A program made the position numbers and the translations under genes. This document shows, piece after piece, positions 17,512 to 25,905 of a stretch of DNA of 64,000 nucleotides. This DNA comes from Streptomyces sp. SCL15-4 (GTDB lineage: Bacteria > Actinomycetota > Actinomycetes > Streptomycetales > Streptomycetaceae), in assembly GCF_033366695.1 (NCBI RefSeq), contig NZ_JAOBTQ010000001.1:7626001-7690000 (forward strand), given 5' to 3'. Within the stretch, counting starts at the first letter, position 1; each line of letters starts with the position of its first letter. The notes under the pieces are model-generated. The model saw nothing but the letters and a program-made list of their open reading frames with translations, searched no databases and was not told where the DNA came from.

Positions 17512-18696
17512 ATGACCAAGCTGCACGTTCCACGGCTGCGTCACCGGCACGCCGCCGACGAGAGCCCGGAGCCGGCGACGCCGGCACGGGAGGAGACCGG
17601 GCCCGCGCCGCAGACGGAGCGGGCGGTGCCGGAGAGGGACGAGGGCCGGGCGACCGCGGACCGTCGTGACGAGAGCGCGGAGCCGCGGACGCCGGCGCCG
17701 GAGGAGGCCGGGCCCGCGCCGGAGACGGAGCGGGCGGCGCCCGACAGTCCGGTCCGGCTGCCCCGGCGGGCCTGGGGCGCGGTGTTCCGGGGCGCGCTGC
17801 GCGAGTTCCGGGACGACCAGCTCACCGACCGGGCCGCGGCGCTCACCTACTACGCCGTGCTGTCCCTCTTCCCCGCCCTGCTGGTGCTGGTGTCCCTGCT
17901 GTCCGTCGTCGGCCGGTCGGCCACGGACCGGGTGCTGGCCAACGTCCAGAGCCTCGCTCCCGGACCGGCCCGGGACATCATCGTCCGGGCCGTGGGACAA
18001 CTCCAGGACAAGGCCGGCATCGGCTCGGTGATGGCCCTGGTCGGCATCGTGCTGGCGGTGTGGTCGGCGTCCGGCTACGTCGCCGCCTTCATCCGCGCCG
18101 CCAACGCCGTCTACGACATGCCCGAGGGCCGCCCGGTGTGGAAGGTGCTCCCGGTGCGCGTGGGCGTCACGGTCGTCCTGATGGTCCTGTCCGTGGCCGG
18201 CGCGCTCATCGTCGTCTTCACCGGCGGCCTCGCCAAACGCGCCGGGCAGGCGCTCGGCGTCGGCGACACGGCCCTGACGGCGTGGTCGATCGCGAAGTGG
18301 CCGGTGCTCGTCGTGCTCGTCACCCTGATGATCGCGATCCTGTACTGGGCGACTCCCAACGCCAAGGTGCGCGGCTTCAAGTGGATCACCCCGGGCAGCG
18401 TCCTCGCCCTGCTGATCTGGATGGTGGCCTCCGCCGGCTTCGCGTTCTACGTCGCCGGTTTCGCCTCGTACAACAAGACCTACGGCGCCATGGCCGGAGT
18501 CATCGTCTTCCTGGTCTGGCTCTGGATCACCAACCTGGCCATCCTGCTGGGCCTGGAGTTCGACGCGGAGACCCTGCGCCAGCGGGCCATCGCCGGCGGC
18601 CATCCGCCCCACGCCGAACCCTATGTGCAGCCCCGTGACACCCGGAAGTGGGACGAGGAGGACGTACGCCGCCTGGACCGGCCGGACCGGTCCTGA
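17512..18696 (+). CDS. YihY/BrkB-family membrane protein
   Basis: 394 residues. After an acidic, Glu/Pro-rich cytoplasmic tail of about 80 residues comes a YihY/BrkB domain with six membrane segments: DRAAALTYYAVLSLFPALLV, later GSVLALLIWMVASAGFAFYV and FLVWLWITNLAILLGLEFDAE. These are classic family motifs. The C-terminal motif AEPYVQPRDTRKW is also common in actinomycete members. Once annotated as RNase BN, the family's true function is unknown. The N-terminal tail contains an internal duplication. Confidence 0.85.
   Translation: MTKLHVPRLRHRHAADESPEPATPAREETGPAPQTERAVPERDEGRATADRRDESAEPRTPAPEEAGPAPETERAAPDSPVRLPRRAWGAVFRGALREFRDDQLTDRAAALTYYAVLSLFPALLVLVSLLSVVGRSATDRVLANVQSLAPGPARDIIVRAVGQLQDKAGIGSVMALVGIVLAVWSASGYVAAFIRAANAVYDMPEGRPVWKVLPVRVGVTVVLMVLSVAGALIVVFTGGLAKRAGQALGVGDTALTAWSIAKWPVLVVLVTLMIAILYWATPNAKVRGFKWITPGSVLALLIWMVASAGFAFYVAGFASYNKTYGAMAGVIVFLVWLWITNLAILLGLEFDAETLRQRAIAGGHPPHAEPYVQPRDTRKWDEEDVRRLDRPDRS
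17557..17741. repeat. 74-bp direct duplication inside the YihY N-terminal tail
   Basis: 17557-17630 and 17668-17741 are near-identical 74-base copies, both in frame. Each encodes a DES(P/A)EP...TP-type segment ending in ETERA. The duplication lies only in the variable acidic tail. Confidence 0.8.
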
Positions 18697-18724
18697 CGCG
18701 CACATCCGCCCCGTCCCGTCCGGC

Positions 18725-19474
18725 TCAGGCCGCGTAGCCGCCGTCCACCGAGAACTCCGCACCCGTCACATAGGCCGCCTCCGGTCCGGCGAGGAACGCC
18801 ACCATGGACGCCACCTCCTCGGCCGTGCCGAAGCGGCCCAGCGCGGTCATGGCCGCCTGACCGGAGGCGTGGGGGCCGTCCGCGGGGTTCATGTCGGTGT
18901 CGGTCGGGCCCGGGTGCACGACGTTCGCCGTGATGCCGCGCCCGGCCAGCTCCCGCGCCAGCGCCTTCGTCAGCCCGGTCACGGCCGACTTGCTCATCGC
19001 GTACAGCGTGGCCCCGGGCCCCGGCACCCGCGCGGTGAGACAGCTGCCGACGGTGACGATCCGCCCGCCGGTGCCCATGAGGCCGGCGGCGGCCCGGGCC
19101 GCCAGGAACAGCCCGCGCACATTGACGGCGAGGACCCGGTCGACATCGGCGAGGGTCAGGTCCTGAAGTGGTGCCATGACGCCGACGGCCGCGTTGCCCA
19201 CCAGCACGTCCAGCCCGCCCAGTTCCCGCGCGGCCCGCCGTACCGCGTCCGCCGCCTCCTCGGCGTCCGCCGAGTCGGCACGCAGCGCCACCGCCCGCCG
19301 CCCCAGCGCCTCGATGTCCCGCACGACCGATTCGGCCGCGTCCTTGTCGTGCACATAGGTCAGCGCCACGTCCGCGCCCTCCCGGGCCAGCCGCCGTGCC
19401 GTCGCCGCGCCGATGCCCCGGCCGCCGCCGGTGACCAGGGCCGTCCTGCCATTGAGGTTCTCTCGTGAAGTCAT
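18725..19474 (-). CDS. SDR-family oxidoreductase
   Basis: 249 residues, the classical short-chain dehydrogenase length. The cofactor motif TGGGRGIGAATA lies at about residues 15-26. NAAVGV is the NNAG-like motif. The catalytic Ser is in GSCLTARVPG and the Tyr-x-x-x-Lys is YAMSK. The motif PGPTDTDMNP follows. The Arg residues after the glycine motif suggest NADP(H). The substrate is unknown. It converges with the YihY gene. Confidence 0.85.
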   Translation of the reverse strand: MTSRENLNGRTALVTGGGRGIGAATARRLAREGADVALTYVHDKDAAESVVRDIEALGRRAVALRADSADAEEAADAVRRAARELGGLDVLVGNAAVGVMAPLQDLTLADVDRVLAVNVRGLFLAARAAAGLMGTGGRIVTVGSCLTARVPGPGATLYAMSKSAVTGLTKALARELAGRGITANVVHPGPTDTDMNPADGPHASGQAAMTALGRFGTAEEVASMVAFLAGPEAAYVTGAEFSVDGGYAA

Positions 19475-19545
19475 GTGTCCATCTCACCGCCGGTGCGCGG
19501 GAAGCACCGGCGGTGAACGGACATCGACCTTTCCGGCCGGCCGGG

Positions 19546-20205
19546 TCAGCCCGTCAGGTGGCCGCGCGGGCTGATCAGGCCGGTCTCGTAGGCGAGGATC
19601 GTGGCCTGGACGCGGTCGCGCAGCTGGAGTTTGGACAGCAGGGCGTTGACATGGCTCTTGACCGTGCCCGTGGTGACCCCGAGTTCGGCGCCGATCTCGG
19701 CGTTGGTCAGCCCCGAGGCGATCTTCAGCAGGACCTCGCGTTCCCGCTGGGTGAGCCGGCCCAGCGGCCCGCCGGCCGCGGGCGGCGGCGGGGCGCCGCG
19801 GGCGAAGGTGTGGATGAGCCGGCCGGTCACGGCGGGCGCCAGGATGCCGTCGCCGGCCGCGACGACCCGGATCGCGGACAGCAGTTCGTCGGGCCGGGCG
19901 TCCTTCAGCAGGAACCCGGACGCCCCGGCGCGCAGCGCCTCGTACACGTACTCGTCCAGGTCGAACGTGGTGAGCACCAGCACCCGCGGCCCGCCGGGCG
20001 ACGCGGTGATCAGACGGGTGGCGGCCAGCCCGTCCATGCCCGGCATCCGGATGTCCATCAGGACCACGTCGGCCTCCCGGGCCGTGGCGAGGGACACCGC
20101 CGTCGCCCCGTCGCCGGCCTCGGCCACCACGGTCAGATCGGGTTCGGCGTCCACGATGGCCGCGAATCCGGCGCGGACCACGGCCTGGTCGTCGACGACG
20201 ATCAC
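19546..20205 (-). CDS. NarL/FixJ-type response regulator
   Basis: 219 residues starting at GTG 20205, which overlaps the upstream kinase stop by 4 bases (GTGA). The receiver domain has VVDDQ, the phospho-acceptor Asp in VVLMDIRMPGMDG, LVLTTFD and the Lys in FLLKDA. The LuxR-type DNA-binding domain follows (LTQREREVLLKIASGLTNAE, then GTVKSHVNALLSKL). It should be phosphorylated by the kinase encoded upstream. The target genes are unknown; the divergent CPBP gene is a candidate. Confidence 0.9.
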   Translation of the reverse strand: MIVVDDQAVVRAGFAAIVDAEPDLTVVAEAGDGATAVSLATAREADVVLMDIRMPGMDGLAATRLITASPGGPRVLVLTTFDLDEYVYEALRAGASGFLLKDARPDELLSAIRVVAAGDGILAPAVTGRLIHTFARGAPPPPAAGGPLGRLTQREREVLLKIASGLTNAEIGAELGVTTGTVKSHVNALLSKLQLRDRVQATILAYETGLISPRGHLTG

Positions 20206-21467
20206 GCGTATGGCGACGGGGACACCTCCTGGACGGGGGCCGCGAAGGCCCCGGCCGGCAACGACACCCGTAGCGTACCGGCCGGTTCGCACACCATCCG
20301 TCCCTCCCCGGCGGCGACCTGCACCCGCAGCCGCTCGGCGACCGGGCCCGCGACGGCCAGCCGGACCCCGCTCACCGTGATCCGCAGGGTGCCGCGGCGG
20401 CGCCGCAGGGTCACCCGCGCCGGGCCGGGATCGCCCGCGCCGAGCGCGGCCTCGACGATCCGGTACACCGACACCTGCGTGGACGGCGGCAGTCCCCGGG
20501 CGGCCTCCGGCAGCCCCCGCAGCCGTACCTCCCGGCCGGCCCGGCGCAGCGCCCGGCACAGGGCGTCGAGGTCGGCGGCGGACGGCGACGGCGCCAGCGG
20601 ACCGCCGGGTCCCGCGTCGCCGCCGTCCGCCAGGCCGTGCAGCATCTCCCGCATCGCGGCCAGCGCCGCCCTGGCCGCGTCCGCGACCTCGGCCAGTTCA
20701 CCCCGGCGGGCCGCGCCGACCAGCGCCCGGGTGTGCGCCGGCACCGCCTCGCGCAACGTGGCCGCGAGCCGCTGCCGTTCGGCCTCGGCCGCCCGGTCCG
20801 CCTGCCACATCGAGCTGGCGAACGCGAAGTCGTCGTAGGCCAGGGCCCGCACCCGGCGGCGGCGCACCAGCAGCCCGGCACCCCACACGGCGGCGAACAC
20901 CGGGGCCAGCAGGACGGACAGGAAGAACGGCAGCAGGACGGCCTCGGCCGGGCCCGCCGGCTCACCCGCCACCATGCCGTCGGCGCACGCGAGGGCCGCC
21001 ACGGCACCGGCCGTCCCGAGCGCGGCCACGGCCGGCGCGGGCCAGGTGTGCCCCGGGCCCGAACCGTAGGCGGCGACCGCGTACACGGCCAGTGCCTCCA
21101 CGAGCGTGCCGGCGACCAGGAACTGCGCGACCTGGGACGGCAGCGGCACCGCGACGACGGCCACCGGCCCCAGCCAGGCCGACGCCAGCACCGCGCCGAA
21201 CACCGTCCACGGGGCCCGCCTGCGCCACAGCAGCGGCAGCGCGTGCAGCACCAGCAGCCCGCAGACCACCAGCAGCGTCGGCAGCACGGCCCGCCGCGCG
21301 GCGGCCGGCCAGTCCTCCGTCAGCGCCAGCGCGCACGCCACCGGCAGCAGCGTCGCGGCCAGCGCCAGCGCCGGATCGGCGAACCGCTGCTCGCGCAGGA
21401 CGTCACGCCGCCAGCCGGCCTCCTCGGGCCGCGGCGACGCGGCACCGTCGGGCAGCGTCGCGCGCAC
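20202..21467 (-). CDS. Degenerate histidine-kinase-like membrane protein
   Basis: About 421 residues if translation starts at GTG 21467. There are several membrane segments, then a dimerisation-helix region (EAERQRLAATLREAVPAHTR) that aligns with the HisKA_3 H-box but has Arg where the phospho-acceptor His belongs. The ATPase-like part (VYRIVEAALGAG, then GTLRITVSG) lacks the N-box Asn and clear G-boxes. It is therefore probably a pseudokinase. The first roughly 15 residues read as the displaced tail of the upstream kinase, so a separate start is doubtful and a frameshifted fusion is likely. Confidence 0.6.
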   Translation of the reverse strand: MRATLPDGAASPRPEEAGWRRDVLREQRFADPALALAATLLPVACALALTEDWPAAARRAVLPTLLVVCGLLVLHALPLLWRRRAPWTVFGAVLASAWLGPVAVVAVPLPSQVAQFLVAGTLVEALAVYAVAAYGSGPGHTWPAPAVAALGTAGAVAALACADGMVAGEPAGPAEAVLLPFFLSVLLAPVFAAVWGAGLLVRRRRVRALAYDDFAFASSMWQADRAAEAERQRLAATLREAVPAHTRALVGAARRGELAEVADAARAALAAMREMLHGLADGGDAGPGGPLAPSPSAADLDALCRALRRAGREVRLRGLPEAARGLPPSTQVSVYRIVEAALGAGDPGPARVTLRRRRGTLRITVSGVRLAVAGPVAERLRVQVAAGEGRMVCEPAGTLRVSLPAGAFAAPVQEVSPSPYA

Positions 21468-22554
21468 CCGCCAGCCGCCTTCCGGCGTGGGCCCGGCGGT
21501 CAGCTCGCCGCCCGGCCGCGGCGGCCCGCTCCCGCATCCCGGCCACGCCGCGCCCGGCGCCGAGTCCGCCGGCCGTCTGCGGCGCGACGCGCGGCGGCGC
21601 GTTCTCCACCGTCACCTCCAGCAGCCCGTCCACCCGCCGGACGACCACCCGGGCGGCGGCGCCGGGCGCGTACCGCAGCGCGTTGGTCAGGGCCTCGCGG
21701 ACGATGCCGTGCGCCGCCTCGGCCGCCGGGCCCGCCAGGTCGTCCGGGATCCGCGCGGTGACCGGGCGGCCCAGCCGGCCGAACCCCGCGACGAGTTCCT
21801 CGATCCGTCCGCTCATCGGCCGGTGGTCCGGCCGGCCGGTGTCCCGCAACAGCCCCACCAGCCGTTGCAGCGCCGTGAGCGTCTCGGTGCCGGTACGCTC
21901 GGCGAACGCCAGCGCCTCGGCGGCCAGATCGGGCCGGTCGTCCCGGAGCCGCAGCGCCGCGTCCACGGTCACCACGACGGAGGTGAGGTGATGGGCGCTC
22001 ACGTCGTGCAGTTCCCGGGCCAGTCGCCGGCGCTCCTCGTCGCCCGCCAGGCGGCGCGCCTGCTCGGCCCCGGCCAGCCGCCGGGCGGCGGTCAGCCGGC
22101 CGGCGAGCCACTGGCGCCGGGCCTCGCCGAGCCCCGCGCACAGCACGTACGTGCCCAGGGAGACGGCCATCGTGGACAGCAGCGGGGCCCGCAGGCCCTC
22201 CGTCACCGCGGCTCCCACCCATTCGACGCCCACCGCGGCGGCCAGCGCCCGCACCGTCACCGACACCGGGCAGCGTACGGCGACGGAGTACAAGGCGATC
22301 AGCGAGCCGAGGCCCGCATAGCCGTCCGGCCAGGCGAGTCCGCCGAGGGCCAGGGCGGCCAGGGTGCCGGCCAGCGACCGCACCGGTGCGGTACGGCGCC
22401 ACCCGAGGGCGGCCGTCTCCACGGCCAGCGCGCCCACCACGGCGGCCAGGGCGAGCGGGCCGGGGGTGCCGTCCGGGTTCACCCCGGGCCACAGCAGGAC
22501 GCCCTGCCCGGTCGCCAGCAGCAGGGGCAGCAGCCAGTTGCGTATCGTCTCCAT
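21403..22554 (-). CDS. Sensor histidine kinase, C-terminus apparently frameshifted
   Basis: 383 residues from ATG 22554. About four to five membrane segments precede a HisKA_3 domain with the phospho-acceptor His183 (ARELHDVSAHHL), an N-box (EALTNALRYAPG, Asn291) and a G-box (GLGAGRGVAGMRERAAAAG). After residue 348 the sequence turns Arg-rich and loses the family's ending. The expected ending (GELTAGPTPEGGW and so on) is present one base off, in the frame of the downstream gene. The extra base lies at about 21507-21513. Either this is a sequencing error or indel, or the real product is a roughly 783-residue double kinase. Confidence 0.75.
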   Translation of the reverse strand: METIRNWLLPLLLATGQGVLLWPGVNPDGTPGPLALAAVVGALAVETAALGWRRTAPVRSLAGTLAALALGGLAWPDGYAGLGSLIALYSVAVRCPVSVTVRALAAAVGVEWVGAAVTEGLRAPLLSTMAVSLGTYVLCAGLGEARRQWLAGRLTAARRLAGAEQARRLAGDEERRRLARELHDVSAHHLTSVVVTVDAALRLRDDRPDLAAEALAFAERTGTETLTALQRLVGLLRDTGRPDHRPMSGRIEELVAGFGRLGRPVTARIPDDLAGPAAEAAHGIVREALTNALRYAPGAAARVVVRRVDGLLEVTVENAPPRVAPQTAGGLGAGRGVAGMRERAAAAGRRADRRAHAGRRLAGARDAARRCRVAAARGGRLAA

Positions 22555-22691
22555 GTCGCCGACGAGCGTAAAGGCCGGTCCGTGTGGCGGGCACCGGCCC
22601 CGAGGAGGAGGTCCTTCCCCAACCAGGGATAGAGACACCGCTCCTGCCGGGGGCCGATGGCACACCTCCGTGTTTTCGGCAGGCTGACGGC

Positions 22692-23981
22692 ATGACACAG
22701 CCGCCGTTCGCCGAGCGACTCCCGTACCACCGTCTGGCCCGTCTCACGCCGCACCACCGGTGGTGGCGCCCGCTGCTCGGGACGCTGGTCGTGGCCGTGG
22801 CCTACGTGCTCGCCGTGCTCGTCCTCCTGCTGTGCTCCGCCGTCCTCGGCACGGCCCTCGGCTATCCCGCGGACGCCGACGGCTGGCCGGAGTTCGGCCC
22901 GGTGCCGGGCACCGCGGTCGACCTGCTGTCGATCGCGGTGGGCCTGCCCGTCCTGCTGCTGACGGTGCGCTGGACCGGCCGCCGCCCGGCGGGCTCGGTC
23001 TCCTCGGTCACCGGGCGGCTGCGGTGGCGCTGGCTCGGCCTGTGCGTGCTGACCGCCGTGCCCGTCCTCGCCCTGGCGACAGGCGGCATGTTCCTGCTGC
23101 CCGAGGAAGGCGGCGAGGCGCGGAGCGAGTGGGTGGGCGGGCCGGAGTTCGCGCGGGCCCTCGCCGTGCTGGTGGTGCTGGTGCCGTTGCAGGCGGCGGC
23201 CGAGGAGTATGTCTTCCGCGGCTGGCTGACGCAGGCCGCGGGGGCGTTCCTGCGTTCGCCGTGGGCCGCGCTGGTGCCGCAGGCCGTGCTGTTCGCGGCC
23301 GCCCACGGCTGGGGCACCCCGTGGGGCTTCGCCGACCTGCTGGTGTTCGCGGCGTGCGCGGGCTGGCTGACCTGGCGGACGGGCGGACTGGAGGCATCCA
23401 TCGCCCTGCACGCCGTCAACAACCTCTTCGCCTTCGGCATCTCGGCCGCCGTCGTGGACGGGCTCGCCAGTGACGAGACCGCGGCCGACGCGGGCTGGCA
23501 GACGGTGCTGCTCGATGTCGCGGGCATCGCGCTCTACACGGCGGCCGTGACATGGTGGCTGCGCCACCGCCCCCTGGAACGCACCGCCCCGGCGCCACCG
23601 CCCCCGGCCCACCCGTACGCCATGGCCCCCGGCCAGTGGCCGGCCCCCCTGACGACCGGCACCCCGCTCCCGCCGAACCGGCCGGCTTACCCGGCGACCG
23701 GCGTCCCGCTTCCGCCGCACCGGGCTCATCCGGCGGCCGGTGCCGCCGTGCCATCGGACTGGACGGGACACCCGGCGGCCACACATCCGGTGCCACAAGC
23801 GGGGCCGGGCCGCCCGGCGACCGGTGCGCCCGCGCCACAGGCCGGGCCGGACCACGCGCCGGCCGACGACGTGGTGCCGCCGGTCTGGCCGCCGCACCCG
23901 GGGGCTGTCTCACCGTGGCCGGGTCCGGGCCGCCCGACCGAGCCGGCGGGCACGGGCGAGGAGGGCCCCGACGGGGTGTGA
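22692..23981 (+). CDS. CPBP-family intramembrane protease with Pro-rich tail
   Basis: 429 residues. About seven membrane segments contain the CPBP (Abi/CAAX-protease) motifs: E171-E172-x-x-x-R176 in AEEYVFRG, FAAAHG (His205) and HAVNN (His240, Asn243). Intramembrane CAAX-like or bacteriocin-related processing is the family role. The last roughly 130 residues are a disordered Pro/Ala/His-rich tail with loosely repeated TG-x-PLPP and HPA units, unusual for the family. It is divergent from the two-component locus. Confidence 0.85.
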   Translation: MTQPPFAERLPYHRLARLTPHHRWWRPLLGTLVVAVAYVLAVLVLLLCSAVLGTALGYPADADGWPEFGPVPGTAVDLLSIAVGLPVLLLTVRWTGRRPAGSVSSVTGRLRWRWLGLCVLTAVPVLALATGGMFLLPEEGGEARSEWVGGPEFARALAVLVVLVPLQAAAEEYVFRGWLTQAAGAFLRSPWAALVPQAVLFAAAHGWGTPWGFADLLVFAACAGWLTWRTGGLEASIALHAVNNLFAFGISAAVVDGLASDETAADAGWQTVLLDVAGIALYTAAVTWWLRHRPLERTAPAPPPPAHPYAMAPGQWPAPLTTGTPLPPNRPAYPATGVPLPPHRAHPAAGAAVPSDWTGHPAATHPVPQAGPGRPATGAPAPQAGPDHAPADDVVPPVWPPHPGAVSPWPGPGRPTEPAGTGEEGPDGV

Positions 23982-24209
23982 GCGGCGGGCTGCCGGGGCG
24001 GGTGCCGGTGTTCCGGCGGGCTCGGTGGCTTTGCAGGGGCCTGCCTGTGGGCCGGGTCGGGTCGTCCGGCCGGGCCGGTGGGTACGGGGAGGACGGTTCG
24101 GCACGGGGCGAGCGGCCGGGTGGTCGGTGCGGGGGCACGTCCCGGTGGGCCCGTCGTACAGGTGGGTCCGTCCGTCAGCCCGCCTGCGCGGGGCGTCCGG
24201 GGGAGTCGG

Positions 24210-24227
24210 CGGGAGCCTCGGCTCCCG
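24210..24227. terminator. Short GC hairpin between convergent genes
   Basis: CGGGAGCC-TC-GGCTCCCG is a perfect 8-bp stem located about 230 bases past the CPBP stop and 40 bases before the convergent cpt stop. It is a plausible shared terminator. The rest of the 290-base gap shows no gene. Confidence 0.4.
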
Positions 24228-24268
24228 GGGCGCGGGCACCGTGGTTCAGGCACATCACGGGGTGTCCG

Positions 24269-24799
24269 TCAGGTCACCCGTGCGGCGATGGTCCGTGCGC
24301 ACTCCAGGGACTCGGTGCGGGTCGTGTCCACCTCCATGTCGTAGGAGACACCCTCGTGCACCGCGTGGGCCTGGATCAGGGCCATGCCCTGTATCCGGTC
24401 GCCGCGGGCGGTCTCCCGTGCCGCGGCGACCTCCGGGTCGCAGCGGACGCCGACCCACAGCACGTCGAGTCCGTCCAGGGCCTTCCGCCACCGCCGCTGG
24501 GAGCCGGCTCCGCCGAGGAAGACATCGTCGACGACGATCCTGGCGCCCGCGCGGGCCGTCGCCGCCACGCCCTCCCGCCAGGCCTCCTCCAGTGTCCGGA
24601 AGTCCGCGCCGACCACCACCTCGCCGTCCGCCGCGAACTCGATCCCGCCGTCCGCGTCCCGCAGCCTCGGCGGCAGCGCGTCCACGAACGCGTCGATCCC
24701 GAACGCCAGCCAGGCGTCCGGCAGTACGGCCTGAAGGCAGCGGACGATCCCCGACTTCCCCGCGCTGGAGCCACCGTTGAGAACGATCACCTGAGTCAC
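24269..24799 (-). CDS. cpt: Chloramphenicol 3-O-phosphotransferase
   Basis: 176 residues from GTG 24799. As I recall the S. venezuelae enzyme, the match is close over the whole length: P-loop [17 protein letters not shown], the catalytic Asp in LAFGIDAF (Asp36, equivalent to Asp37), then [26 protein letters not shown] and ARGDR. The enzyme inactivates chloramphenicol by ATP-dependent phosphorylation of the 3-hydroxyl. No chloramphenicol biosynthesis or efflux gene is adjacent, so this is a stand-alone resistance-type gene. Antibiotic specificity cannot be proved from sequence. Confidence 0.85.
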   Translation of the reverse strand: MTQVIVLNGGSSAGKSGIVRCLQAVLPDAWLAFGIDAFVDALPPRLRDADGGIEFAADGEVVVGADFRTLEEAWREGVAATARAGARIVVDDVFLGGAGSQRRWRKALDGLDVLWVGVRCDPEVAAARETARGDRIQGMALIQAHAVHEGVSYDMEVDTTRTESLECARTIAARVT

Positions 24800-24980
24800 C
24801 GGACCACCGTACGCGGCCTGCCGGCGCGACGGCGCGGGAGCCGGTGTCCCGGACCCGGGTGGCGTGCGGGGCCACGGGCCCGGCTGGTGGAAGATCTGTG
24901 CGGGGGCCGGAGCCGTACCCGCACCCGGGAGACGTGTCCGCCGGCCGCCGATCCGCCGCAACCCTCCAGGAGTCGACGAC

Positions 24981-25877
24981 ATGACCGACAACCTCACCGT
25001 GACCGTCCTGGGCACCGGCATCATGGGTGCCGCGATGGCCCGCAACCTCGTGCGCTCCGGACACACCGTGCGCGTCTGGAACCGCACCCGCGCCAAGGCC
25101 GAACCGCTCGCCGCCGACGGCGCGCGGGTCGCCGGCACGCCCGCCGAGGCCGTCGAGGGCGCCGACGTCGTCCTGACCATGCTCCACGACGGCCCGGCCG
25201 CCCTCGATGTCCTGCGCGAGGCCGCCCCCGCGCTGCGCTCCGGCACCGCCTGGGTGCAGTCGAGCACCGCCGGCACCGAGGCCCTCGGTGACCTGGCGGA
25301 CTTCGCCCGCGCACACGGCCTGGTGTTCTTCGACGCGCCCGTGCTCGGCACCCGGCAGCCCGCCGAGGCCGGGCAGCTCCTGGTCCTCGCCGCGGGACCG
25401 GCCGGGCACCGGGCCGCCGTCACCCCGGTGTTCGACGCGATCGGCAGCCGTACCGTGTGGACCGGCGAGGACGGCGCGGCCGGCAGCGCGACCCGGCTGA
25501 AGCTGGTCGCCAACAGCTGGGTCGTCGCGGTCACCGCCGCCGCCGGCGAGACACTGGCCCTGGCCAAGGCCCTCGGTGTGGACCCGGGCGACTTCTTCGG
25601 CGCCATCGACGGCGGCCCGCTCGACATGGGCTATCTGCGCGCCAAGTCCCGGCTCATCCTCGACGACCGGCTGACACCGGCACAGTTCGCGGTGGCGACG
25701 GCGGCCAAGGACGCCCGGCTCATCGTCCGGGCGGGCGAGGAGCACGGCGTACGCCTGGACGTGGCCGCCGCGAGTGCCGAGCGCCTGGAGCGCGCCGCCG
25801 CGCAGGGCCACGCCCACGAGGACATGGCCGCCGCCTACTTCGCCAGCTTCGGCGAAGCCGAGGGGCCGTCCGCCTGA
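24981..25877 (+). CDS. NAD(P)-dependent beta-hydroxyacid-dehydrogenase-like oxidoreductase
   Basis: 298 residues, the usual family length. N-terminal cofactor motif [15 protein letters not shown], then WNRT after the second strand (typical of NADPH preference), the substrate-binding motif [19 protein letters not shown] and the catalytic Lys region [14 protein letters not shown]. Imine reductases and 6-phosphogluconate-dehydrogenase-like enzymes share this fold, so the substrate is open. ATG 24981 has CCAGGAG upstream. It is divergent from cpt. Confidence 0.85.
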   Translation: MTDNLTVTVLGTGIMGAAMARNLVRSGHTVRVWNRTRAKAEPLAADGARVAGTPAEAVEGADVVLTMLHDGPAALDVLREAAPALRSGTAWVQSSTAGTEALGDLADFARAHGLVFFDAPVLGTRQPAEAGQLLVLAAGPAGHRAAVTPVFDAIGSRTVWTGEDGAAGSATRLKLVANSWVVAVTAAAGETLALAKALGVDPGDFFGAIDGGPLDMGYLRAKSRLILDDRLTPAQFAVATAAKDARLIVRAGEEHGVRLDVAAASAERLERAAAQGHAHEDMAAAYFASFGEAEGPSA

Positions 25878-25905
25878 GCGAGGACCCGGCGGGAGGCGTC
25901 GGGAC

